This document shows, in pieces, positions 1 through 7,402 of a stretch of 64,000 nt of DNA. A program made the translations under genes and the position numbers. How positions within the stretch are numbered: the first letter of the stretch is position 1; each line of letters starts with the position of its first letter. The stretch is from Sphingorhabdus sp. (GTDB taxonomy: Bacteria; Pseudomonadota; Alphaproteobacteria; Sphingomonadales; Sphingomonadaceae), in NCBI GenBank assembly GCA_028279555.1, contig JANQNO010000008.1, positions 248,001 to 312,000 on the forward strand, read 5' to 3'. The notes below the pieces were generated by a model, which searched no databases, had not been told where the DNA came from, and worked only from the letters and a program-made list of their open reading frames with translations.

Positions 1-173
1 TCCTGCTCCTGCTCCATCCAGTCCATGGTGGCCGCACCGTCATGCACTTCACCGATCTTGTAGCTCTTGCCGGTATAGTAAAGGATACGCTCGGTGGTCG
101 TGGTCTTGCCGGCGTCGATATGCGCCATAATGCCGATATTACGGTATTTTTCGAGTTGATGGCTGCGGGCCAT
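1..173 (-). CDS. fusA: Elongation factor G, N-terminal fragment
   Basis: The first 57 codons are visible on the minus strand; the rest lies beyond the window edge. The protein begins [20 protein letters not shown] and continues [15 protein letters not shown], which is the P-loop (G1, AHIDAGKTT) of translational GTPases in the form typical of EF-G. EF-G drives ribosome translocation and, with RRF, ribosome recycling in the cytoplasm. It follows rpsL and rpsG on the same strand, the usual str-operon order, but it is separated from rpsG by 236 bp that carry a dispersed repeat. The identification is secure, although only the N-terminus is seen. Confidence 0.95.
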   Translation of the reverse strand, partial: MARSHQLEKYRNIGIMAHIDAGKTTTTERILYYTGKSYKIGEVHDGAATMDWMEQEQ

Positions 174-257
174 GATCGTTACTCCAGTGCGTGGGGCGGA
201 TAATGCGCCGCCCTATAGTTGAGGGGGGCAGTGAATGCCAGCCCCCTAATTCGAATT

Positions 258-403
258 CCTCTCCCGCCTGCGGGAGAGGATATGAAGGCTCGGCAGCTTG
301 CCTGCCTAGCCGGAGTTGGAGAGGGCAATGCCCCTCCCGCTGCGACTAGGAACTGCCTGCGGCAAATTCCAAGTCTCCCTGCCCTCCCCGCCTGCGGGGA
401 GGG
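258..403. repeat. Dispersed palindromic repeat, two inverted units between fusA and rpsG
   Basis: Two perfect hairpins bound this segment. One is at 258-279 (arms CCTCTCCCGC / GCGGGAGAGG, 2-nt centre) and the other at 382-403 (arms CCCTCCCCGC / GCGGGGAGGG). Between them lie two copies, in opposite orientation, of a unit containing GGCAGCTTGC followed by TGCCTAG-like sequence. The same unit recurs once at 56209-56365 between pdxJ and acpS. No open frame here looks coding. The element splits the normally compact str operon, and its hairpins could modulate read-through into fusA. Confidence 0.7.
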
Positions 404-409
404 GTGCCT

Positions 410-880
<471 letters not shown>

Positions 881-902
881 TTCTCTATTCTCCCCGTCTC
901 AA

Positions 903-1274
903 TTATTTGGGCTTTTTCGCGCCATATTTGGAGCGCGATTGCTTGCGGTCCTTGACGCCCTGCGTATCAAGCACGCCGCGAAGGACGTGATAGCGAACGC
1001 CAGGAAGATCGCGGACACGGCCACCACGGATCAGGACAACCGAGTGCTCCTGAAGATTGTGGCCCTCGCCGGGAATATAGGAAATGACCTCACGCGAATT
1101 GGTCAGGCGAACCTTGGCCACTTTACGCAGCGCAGAGTTCGGCTTCTTCGGGGTCGTTGTGTAAACACGGGTGCAAACGCCGCGTTTTTGAGGGTTCTGC
1201 TCCATTGCAGGGACCTTCGACTTGGTCTTCTGCGGAGTCCGGCCCTTGCGGACCAGCTGGTTAATCGTTGGCAT
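903..1274 (-). CDS. rpsL: 30S ribosomal protein S12
   Basis: Translation from the ATG at 1274 gives [12 protein letters not shown] and 123 residues, the universal S12 N-terminus and length. A GTG nine bases further upstream would add three residues, but an AAGG Shine-Dalgarno sits 8 nt before the ATG, so the ATG is preferred. S12 is at the 30S decoding centre. The conserved loops [15 protein letters not shown] and [20 protein letters not shown] are intact. The residues where streptomycin-resistance changes usually arise (KKPNSA and the region around RDLPGVRYH) look wild type. It is the first gene of the str operon in this window. Confidence 0.97.
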   Translation of the reverse strand: MPTINQLVRKGRTPQKTKSKVPAMEQNPQKRGVCTRVYTTTPKKPNSALRKVAKVRLTNSREVISYIPGEGHNLQEHSVVLIRGGRVRDLPGVRYHVLRGVLDTQGVKDRKQSRSKYGAKKPK

Positions 1275-1446
1275 GGGCTTCACCTTGGTTTAGTGTTTAG
1301 GTTACTTTGTATAAAGCCCTGTTCCCGAAAGCGGGCGCGGCGGAGGCTCAGCCTTTGATCCACCCAAAGCGATACACAATGTGCGCTATGTAGTTTCCCG
1401 TGGGCTCGGGCAGACTCGAAAGTTCGCCGAGATCACGGAAGGCGCG

Positions 1447-1475
1447 CGTCTAGCGGGGGCTGCGTAGGGTGTCAA
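1447..1475 (-). promoter_or_regulatory. Putative promoter of the rpsL-rpsG-fusA operon
   Basis: On the minus strand, TTGACA (1475-1470) is followed after 17 bp by TAGACG (1452-1447), in the context CTTGACA...GCTAGACG, which resembles strong housekeeping promoters of alphaproteobacteria. Transcription would start near 1440 and give a leader of about 165 nt before rpsL. The -35 is a perfect consensus; the -10 matches only at its first positions. Confidence 0.45.
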
Positions 1476-1506
1476 GAGCAGCATGCCCCGGGCGGCGTTT
1501 CGCCAA

Positions 1507-1577
1507 AAACAGAATTTTCATTCTATTTATTGACAACAGCATCTGATCAGCATAAACAGAATACCTATTCTATTTTT
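1507..1577 (+). promoter_or_regulatory. Twin TetR-type operators flanking the tetR promoter
   Basis: Two 24-bp direct repeats, at 1507-1530 and 1554-1577, share the frame AAACAGAAT-5 nt-ATTCTATTT. Each contains an inverted repeat: AGAAT/ATTCT at 1511-1524, and AGAATA-CC-TATTCT at 1558-1571. A perfect -35 (TTGACA, 1530-1535) lies between them, with a weak -10 (TAAACA, 1553-1558) at 17 bp spacing, so the second operator covers the -10 and probable start. This arrangement fits autorepression by the TetR protein encoded 15 bp downstream. The binding assignment is inferred. Confidence 0.65.
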
Positions 1578-1591
1578 GATAAGATGTAATT

Positions 1592-2266
1592 ATGACCTCT
1601 AGCCTATGGCAATCCGAGCTGCACTGGCGCCGCGAAGGTCGGCAGGACCGGGCGCACAAAACGCAGAACCGCGTGCTCGATGCGGCGGAAGCACTGTTCT
1701 TCGAACAGGGCTATGACGCCACATCGGTGAACGATGTCGCCAAGAAGGCAAAATGTTCCATCGGTTCGCTCTATCATCATTTCAGGGACAAGAAGGCGAT
1801 TGCCCTGGCCCTGTTCGACCGGATGACGCGCGAATTCGAACTGACGATGAAGGAGGCGTTGAATCGCGATCGTTGGGAGGGCGCGACTATCGCCGATATC
1901 CTGCAGGAATTCATCAAATTTTCCATCCTGAACAACAAGGCCCGGCCCGGTTTCAAGTCGGCCGCGCTGGAAGCCGTCCGGCTCGACCCTTCATTAGGCG
2001 ACCATTTTCCGAAAATGCAGCATCGCGCCAACAAGCAGTTGAAAGCGCTGTTGCTTGCCCGGCGGGAAGAAATCGGCCATCCCGATCCGGAATTTGCCAG
2101 CGGCTACGTCCTCGATCTGCTGATCGCCTTGCTGCGCGCAAGATTTGATCCCCATGTGCAGAAAACGCAGCTGACCCGTTTTTCCGACGACAAATTCACC
2201 GAGCAGGCCCTGGCGCTCGCCGGCTCATTCCTTCAGCTCAAAACCAATGGAAAGACAAAAACATGA
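1592..2266 (+). CDS. TetR/AcrR-family transcriptional regulator
   Basis: The 224-residue protein has an N-terminal TetR DNA-binding domain. The helix-turn-helix spans about residues 45-64 (SVNDVAKKAKCSIGSLYHHF) and is followed by the usual KKAIALALF helix. The C-terminal ligand-binding region is not similar to a family I can name. It is the first gene of an operon: its stop overlaps the next start by 4 nt (ATGA). It therefore probably controls the two dehydrogenases and the cytochrome/sugar-dehydrogenase fusion downstream, and itself, through the paired operators at 1507-1577. The inducer is unknown. Confidence 0.9.
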   Translation: MTSSLWQSELHWRREGRQDRAHKTQNRVLDAAEALFFEQGYDATSVNDVAKKAKCSIGSLYHHFRDKKAIALALFDRMTREFELTMKEALNRDRWEGATIADILQEFIKFSILNNKARPGFKSAALEAVRLDPSLGDHFPKMQHRANKQLKALLLARREEIGHPDPEFASGYVLDLLIALLRARFDPHVQKTQLTRFSDDKFTEQALALAGSFLQLKTNGKTKT

Positions 2267-3144
2267 CTCAGCAGAAAATCGCAATCGTAACCGGCGCCAA
2301 CAATGGTATCGGATTTGAAACCGCCATCGGCATGGCCGAGGCGGGCTATCACACCGTGCTGGCTTGCCGCAACGAGGCCAAGGGTGAGGCGGCCATGGTG
2401 GAAATGCAACTGCGCGTGCCCGACGGGCAATTCACCCTGCTGCTTCTGGACCTCAGTGATTTCGCATCCGTCCGAGATTTTGCCGCTGCGTTTCGCAGTC
2501 AGTTCGAACATTTGGATGTGCTGATCAACAATGCGGGCGTGCTAGATTATTCCGGCCGCAAGGCAGGCAATGGCTATGAGCTGCAGCTGATGACCAACCA
2601 TCTGGGACATATGTTGCTGACTTCACTACTGCTGGATTTGATGCCGGACACACCAGAGTCCCGCATCGTTTCCCTCAGCAGTGTGGCGCACAAGGGCGCG
2701 AAAATCTATTTTGATGATATCCATTGTGAGAACCAGGAAGGGGTCGCCGCCTATGGCCAGTCGAAGCTGGCCTGCCTGCTGTTCGGCGATGAACTGAACC
2801 GGCGGCTGCAGGCGGCTGGCAAGAAAATCCTGTCGCTTTCCGTTCATCCGGGGGGGTCTGACAGCGGTCTGTTCGACGACATGTCGCGCTTGCAATATTA
2901 TACGATGAAGGTTCTGGCTCCCTTCATCATCCATGACAATGCATCGGCGGCAAAGCCTGCTCTCCATGCGGCGCTGTCTGCGAATGTGAAAGGAGGCGAT
3001 TTTTACGGTCCGCAAGGTTTTCAGGAACTCCGCGGTAAGGTTGGACCAGCAAAGCGCGATGCTTCCGCACAAGATCCTTCTGTCGCAGCCAGATTTTGGG
3101 ATGTTTCGGAAGGTCTGATTGGGGAACCGTTCAAACTGAATTGA
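2263..3144 (+). CDS. Short-chain dehydrogenase/reductase (retinol-dehydrogenase-like)
   Basis: This 293-residue classical SDR has TGANNGIG (residues 10-17, nucleotide binding), NNAG (89-92), catalytic Ser in VSLSS (about 140) and YGQSK (Tyr164, Lys168). The spacing and the NHLGHMLLT segment resemble the retinol dehydrogenase/WWOX-like group, which oxidises or reduces lipophilic alcohols and ketones with NADP(H). Its start overlaps the tetR stop by 4 nt, which implies translational coupling. The substrate cannot be read from the sequence; the neighbouring second SDR and quinoprotein-like enzyme suggest a multistep alcohol/ketone oxidation. Confidence 0.88.
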   Translation: MTQQKIAIVTGANNGIGFETAIGMAEAGYHTVLACRNEAKGEAAMVEMQLRVPDGQFTLLLLDLSDFASVRDFAAAFRSQFEHLDVLINNAGVLDYSGRKAGNGYELQLMTNHLGHMLLTSLLLDLMPDTPESRIVSLSSVAHKGAKIYFDDIHCENQEGVAAYGQSKLACLLFGDELNRRLQAAGKKILSLSVHPGGSDSGLFDDMSRLQYYTMKVLAPFIIHDNASAAKPALHAALSANVKGGDFYGPQGFQELRGKVGPAKRDASAQDPSVAARFWDVSEGLIGEPFKLN

Positions 3145-3238
3145 CGCGTCAGTTACAGCGCGAAATCGAGAGCCAAGAGCGAACACCGGCCAGTTCCGGG
3201 TTGAGACTATGGCGCTTGCAAAGAAAGGAGTTGCCGGA

Positions 3239-4078
3239 ATGGCTGACAACCGTGTGATCAAGAAAACCGCGCTCGTTACAGGTGCTTCGAGCGGTATCGG
3301 GAAAGCGACCGCCGAAGCTTTGATACAGGACGGCTATATCGTCTATGCTGCAGCGCGCCGAGTTGAAAAGATGGAAGATCTAAAAAAACTCGGCGGTATT
3401 CCGGTAAAAATGGACGTAACCAAGGACGAAGACCTCATTATGGTGGTTGAGCAAATCAAGCGCGATCACGGAGGGATCGATATACTGGTCAACAATGCCG
3501 GTCTTTCCCTTTATGGATCTGTAGAAGAGGCTCCAAACAGTGAAGCGCGCTACCAGTTTGACGTAAACTTCTTTGGTCCAGCGCGTTTGACGCAACTCGT
3601 TCTACCACACATGCGTGAACAGCGCTGGGGCAAGATTATCAACGTCTCATCTGGCGAAGGGAAGGTTCACGTGCCGCTTGCCGCCTGGTATGTGGCCAGC
3701 AAATTCGCCCTGGAAGGCTTCAGCGATTGTCTGCGGGCGGAGACGGCACAGTTTGACATTGATGTCGTGATTATCGAACCCGGTGCCATCGACACGCCGA
3801 TCACAGGCGGCTTCATTGATCCGTTGCTCGAATATTCCGGTAGCGGCCCCTATGGAGCAATCGCCCAGAAAATGGCTGATTGGTTCCGCAATATGAGCAC
3901 CGAAAAAGGAACTGCATCTCCGCCCAGCCTGATGGGAGAGACGATCCTGAAAGCGATCAAAGCCCCGAAGCCGAAAACCAGATATGCGGAAGGCGTCGGC
4001 GTAAAGCGCGCCATCTTTTTCAAGAAATGGCTGCCCGACCGGATGTTCGACCGCTTCATTATGCGTATGTTGGGGTAA
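3239..4078 (+). CDS. Short-chain dehydrogenase/reductase (classical SDR)
   Basis: The 279-residue enzyme has TGASSGIG (14-21), NNAG (85-88), catalytic Ser in INVSS (about 138) and YVASK (Tyr151, Lys155). The ATG at 3239 is chosen because an AAAGGAG motif lies 8-9 nt upstream; an in-frame ATG at 3209 would add ten residues without a ribosome site. The C-terminal third, with KPKTRYAEGVGVKRAIFFKKWLPDRMFD, resembles SDRs acting on sterols or long aliphatic substrates, but that is only suggestive. It is the third gene of the TetR operon, 94 bp after the first SDR and 3 bp before the cytochrome fusion. Confidence 0.87.
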   Translation: MADNRVIKKTALVTGASSGIGKATAEALIQDGYIVYAAARRVEKMEDLKKLGGIPVKMDVTKDEDLIMVVEQIKRDHGGIDILVNNAGLSLYGSVEEAPNSEARYQFDVNFFGPARLTQLVLPHMREQRWGKIINVSSGEGKVHVPLAAWYVASKFALEGFSDCLRAETAQFDIDVVIIEPGAIDTPITGGFIDPLLEYSGSGPYGAIAQKMADWFRNMSTEKGTASPPSLMGETILKAIKAPKPKTRYAEGVGVKRAIFFKKWLPDRMFDRFIMRMLG

Positions 4079-4081
4079 ACC

Positions 4082-5605
4082 ATGAAAAAGCGGTATAAAA
4101 TCCTGATCGGCCTGCTCGTTGTGGCGCTCGTCGGCGGCGCATTCGGCTATTGGTATTTCTCCACCGCTGCCAGCCGCGAAGTATCGCTGGTGGCCTGGAA
4201 CGAACATTGTGCCAGCTGCCATGGCAAATCGCTGGAGGGTACGGATCAGGCCGCAGCGCTTGTCGATGCGGAGCTCAAACATGGCGATAGCGTCGAGGAG
4301 ATGATGGCCATCATTGCCAAGGGCGTGCCCGGCACGACGATGACCGGCTGGGACGAGAAGCTGTCACCCCAGCGGATCAAGGCGCTCGCTCTGTTCATCA
4401 GCGAGCATCGCCAGAAATTCCCGACCACATCCGCTTCCTACGGCATGGAGCCGGGCGAAAGCCGGGTCATCACATCGCAGCATCATGATTTCAGGCTGGA
4501 ACGCGTTGCCTTGCTGGAGAGCCGGCCCTACTCGCTCGCGCCCATGCCCGATGGCAATGTGCTGGTTGCCGAGAAAGTCCGGGGGCTGTCGATCGTCGGG
4601 CAGGACGGCAAGCAAAGCCCGCTGATCACCGGCACGCCGGAAGTGTGGGACACGATCATCAGCGCCGGCGGCTCCTGGTTCAATCTCGGCACCGTGCTCG
4701 ATGTCGAACTGCATCCGGACTATGCGGAGAATGGCTGGATCTATCTGTCGCACACTGACCGCTGCAACTGGATGTGCGGCTGGGTCGTGCCGGGAACCAT
4801 GGTCCGGGTTGTCCGCGGGCGCATCAAGGACGGCAAGTGGACGGATCAGGAGGTCATCTGGTCGGTCCACACCGACCATTACACGCCGGTGCCGGATGCA
4901 GTCGCGGCCGGACGGCTGGCCTTCGACCGCAAGGGCCATCTCTATATCTCGATCGGCGGCAAGAACACCTATGGCAAGCTGCATGACCTGAATACGCCCT
5001 TCGGCAAGGTCCACCGCGTCCGCGATGATGGCAGCGTGCCCGAAGACAATCCCTTCTGGGTCGCCGCAGACAAGCGCGCGGAGACGTCCACCATCCACAC
5101 GGTGTGGAGCTATGGCCACCGGACGGGCCAGGGGCTCGACGGGCATCCCGATAATGGCGAAATCTGGAATACAGAGATGGGCCCGCGCGGCGGCGATGAG
5201 ATCAACCATATCCTGCGCGGCGAGAATTATGGCTGGCCGCTCTACACCAACGGTCTCGACTATAATGGCGAAGAGGTAGCGATCGGCAAGGATCTGGGCC
5301 TCGATTTCCCGATCGAGGATACCATTTTGCCGGCCGTCGATTTTACGCCCGCGCCCGCCGTTTCGAACTTCACCTTTCATGAGGGCACGCAGTTTCCCGG
5401 CTGGAACAATGATCTGCTCGTCGGCACGCTGAAGGCGGCGACGCTATACCGCGTCCGCATCGAGGATGGGAAGCAGGTCGAGCAGGAAAAGCTGATCACC
5501 GGTTTCGGGCGTATCCGCGATGTCGCGATGGGCGCGGACGGATTTGTCTATATCGTGCTGGAGCATAACGAGACAGGCTCGCTGTGGCGTATGGTGCCGG
5601 TTTAG
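4082..5605 (+). CDS. Membrane-anchored cytochrome c / PQQ-type sugar dehydrogenase fusion
   Basis: The 507-residue protein has an N-terminal membrane anchor (residues 7-26). A small class I cytochrome c domain follows, with CASCH haem-binding site at 43-47 and a likely axial Met in TTMTGW. From about residue 135 there is a glucose/sorbosone dehydrogenase-like six-bladed propeller: LAPMPDGNVLVAEK, GRLAFDRKGHLYISIGG and WNTEMGPRGGDEINH are typical of the soluble PQQ glucose dehydrogenase/YliI fold. It probably oxidises a periplasmic alcohol or aldose and passes electrons to its own haem. It ends the TetR operon, 3 bp after the second SDR. The substrate is unknown, and PQQ dependence is inferred from the fold. 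Confidence 0.85.
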   Translation: MKKRYKILIGLLVVALVGGAFGYWYFSTAASREVSLVAWNEHCASCHGKSLEGTDQAAALVDAELKHGDSVEEMMAIIAKGVPGTTMTGWDEKLSPQRIKALALFISEHRQKFPTTSASYGMEPGESRVITSQHHDFRLERVALLESRPYSLAPMPDGNVLVAEKVRGLSIVGQDGKQSPLITGTPEVWDTIISAGGSWFNLGTVLDVELHPDYAENGWIYLSHTDRCNWMCGWVVPGTMVRVVRGRIKDGKWTDQEVIWSVHTDHYTPVPDAVAAGRLAFDRKGHLYISIGGKNTYGKLHDLNTPFGKVHRVRDDGSVPEDNPFWVAADKRAETSTIHTVWSYGHRTGQGLDGHPDNGEIWNTEMGPRGGDEINHILRGENYGWPLYTNGLDYNGEEVAIGKDLGLDFPIEDTILPAVDFTPAPAVSNFTFHEGTQFPGWNNDLLVGTLKAATLYRVRIEDGKQVEQEKLITGFGRIRDVAMGADGFVYIVLEHNETGSLWRMVPV

Positions 5606-5632
5606 TTTGCTGTGGCGGTATGAAATTTCGGA

Positions 5633-5661
5633 TTGCATTTGTTCCACTCTTGTTCTAGCGG
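5633..5661 (+). promoter_or_regulatory. Promoter of the R-M operon with an SOS (LexA) box
   Basis: GTTC-N7-GTTC, the direct-repeat LexA box of alphaproteobacteria, lies at 5641-5655 in the context TTGTTC...TTGTTCTAG. It fills the 17-bp spacer between a possible -35 TTGCAT (5633-5638) and a possible -10 TAGCGG (5656-5661), a position where a repressor would block RNA polymerase. The box matches the known consensus exactly; LexA control of this operon is inferred. Confidence 0.6.
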
Positions 5662-5706
5662 AGCATTTATGACATGGAGTCAGAAAATGACCCAGGGAGA
5701 GCAGCA

Positions 5707-6942
5707 ATGTCCGAGTTTTCAAGACTGAGGAAACAGGCCGGGTTAAGCAAAGCCGAGGCGGCACTGATACTCCAGCAAAGCGAGCGCCAGATTTATCGCT
5801 GGGAAAACGGCGAATGCTTCCCCAAGGCTCCCGTTCTCGAAATGCTGAGGCAGCTTCGCAAGAACAGAGCTTCTCCCGATAATGAAAATCACGATTTCAC
5901 ATTCATTGACCTGTTCGCCGGAATTGGGGGCCTGAGAAAGGGTTTCGAAGCCATCAACGGCAAATGCATCTTCACCTGTGAATGGGACCGTTTTGCGCGC
6001 GAGACCTACCGGGCAAACAATCCGCTCGACGACCATGAAATTGCCGGTGACATCCGTGAAGTCGCGATGAAAGACATACCGGCACATGATGTGCTGCTGG
6101 CTGGTTTCCCCTGCCAGCCATTTTCCATAGCAGGTGTTTCAAAGAAGAACGCCCTGAATCGGCCACACGGTTTTGCCTGCGACGCCCAGGGAACATTGTT
6201 CTATAATGTGGCTGAAGTTATCAAACACCACAGGCCCAAGGCTTTCCTGCTGGAGAACGTCAAGAATCTGGTGAACCATGACAAGGGACACACCTTCAGG
6301 GTTATCCGTGACGTTCTTGAAAAAGAGCTCGGCTACCATATCGACTGGAAAGTCATAAATGGCAAAAGCTGGGTTCCCCAGAACAGGGAACGTATCTTTA
6401 TTGCCGGTTTCCGTGACGATACGGATTTCAGCTTCGATGGCATTGAGATTCCGGACTTACTGGACGGTCCCAAGCTATCCACTATCCTGCATCCGGAAGA
6501 TGGCAATGAAGCAGTGGAGAGGCGATATACCGGCGGCAATATCGCCCATGTTCTGGAGAAATACACGCTCTCTGAAAAACTATGGACCTATCTGCAAGGC
6601 TATGCGGCAAAGCATAGGGAAAAAGGCAACGGTTTCGGCTTCGGGCTATTCGGCCCAGATGATGTGGCCAGAACTTTGTCTGCAAGATATTACAAGGATG
6701 GCTCGGAAATCCTGATCCAGCAGGAAGGTAAAAGGCCGCGCCGCCTGACGCCGCGTGAATGCGCCAGGCTCATGGGATTTGACGAGCCAGGCAAAAGTGA
6801 CTTTTCCATTCCGGTTTCCGACACCCAAGCCTACAAGCAGTTTGGTAATTCTGTGGTGGTTCCCGCAGTGAAGGCTGTGGCAAAGCACATGGAAACGCAC
6901 ATCAAAGGCACAGCAAAAGCTGGAAAGAAGGCTGTTGCCTGA
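5707..6942 (+). CDS. DNA (cytosine-5) methyltransferase with N-terminal HTH, EcoRII/Dcm type
   Basis: The 411-residue protein has an N-terminal helix-turn-helix (about residues 3-50, LRKQAGLSKAEAALILQQSE) fused to a C5-methyltransferase. Visible motifs are I DLFAGIGG (68-75), IV PCQP with nucleophile Cys136, VI ENV (183-185), VIII in QNRERIFIAG and X in FGNSVV (379-384). Together with the EcoRII-type nuclease two genes on, this predicts methylation of the inner cytosine of CCWGG. The ATG at 5707 is preferred over 5674 because GGGAG lies 7 nt upstream. The HTH probably lets the enzyme repress its own promoter, as reported for M.EcoRII. Codon use is less GC-rich than in neighbouring genes, a sign of transfer. 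Confidence 0.93.
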   Translation: MSEFSRLRKQAGLSKAEAALILQQSERQIYRWENGECFPKAPVLEMLRQLRKNRASPDNENHDFTFIDLFAGIGGLRKGFEAINGKCIFTCEWDRFARETYRANNPLDDHEIAGDIREVAMKDIPAHDVLLAGFPCQPFSIAGVSKKNALNRPHGFACDAQGTLFYNVAEVIKHHRPKAFLLENVKNLVNHDKGHTFRVIRDVLEKELGYHIDWKVINGKSWVPQNRERIFIAGFRDDTDFSFDGIEIPDLLDGPKLSTILHPEDGNEAVERRYTGGNIAHVLEKYTLSEKLWTYLQGYAAKHREKGNGFGFGLFGPDDVARTLSARYYKDGSEILIQQEGKRPRRLTPRECARLMGFDEPGKSDFSIPVSDTQAYKQFGNSVVVPAVKAVAKHMETHIKGTAKAGKKAVA

Positions 6943-7402
6943 TGTAGTTTCTCCCGAAGTCCGCAGTCGCATGATGGCTGGTATCGGCGGGAAGAATACC
7001 AAACCAGAGTTGCAGGTCAGGAAGGCCTTGCACAGATTGGGATTCAGATATTCCCTTCACGCTAGGGATTTACCGGGCAAACCCGACCTCAAACTGCCCA
7101 AATACAATGCTGTGATTTTCGTGAATGGCTGTTTCTGGCACGGCCATGACTGTCATTTGTTCAGGTTGCCTGCAACCAGAACCGAATTCTGGAAAGACAA
7201 AATTGAAGGCAACAGAAAACGTGATCTGAATACAAGGACAGCACTTGCCAATAATGGATGGCGTGTGCTTGATATTTGGGAATGTGCAATAAAGGGAAAA
7301 ACATCGCTGGAAACTGCCGTCTGGGTTGGGAAGATTTCCGAATGGCTGACAGGCGACTCAGATCGTCTCGATATCAAGGGGAATGACATTGGCGCTTGCT
7401 AA
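6935..7402 (+). CDS. vsr: Very short patch repair (Vsr) DNA mismatch endonuclease
   Basis: The 155-residue protein matches the Vsr family over its full length. It has GKPDLKL with catalytic Asp51 at the same number as in the E. coli enzyme, then the NGCFWHGHDCHLF zinc/active-site segment (about residues 64-76) and PATRTEFWKDKI. Vsr nicks 5' of the T in T:G mismatches made when 5-methylcytosine deaminates at Dcm sites. The TTG at 6935 gives the canonical N-terminus and overlaps the methyltransferase stop by 8 nt, as vsr overlaps dcm in E. coli. It lies between methyltransferase and nuclease, so mutation repair is coexpressed with the methylation that makes it necessary. Confidence 0.93.
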   Translation: MPDVVSPEVRSRMMAGIGGKNTKPELQVRKALHRLGFRYSLHARDLPGKPDLKLPKYNAVIFVNGCFWHGHDCHLFRLPATRTEFWKDKIEGNRKRDLNTRTALANNGWRVLDIWECAIKGKTSLETAVWVGKISEWLTGDSDRLDIKGNDIGAC

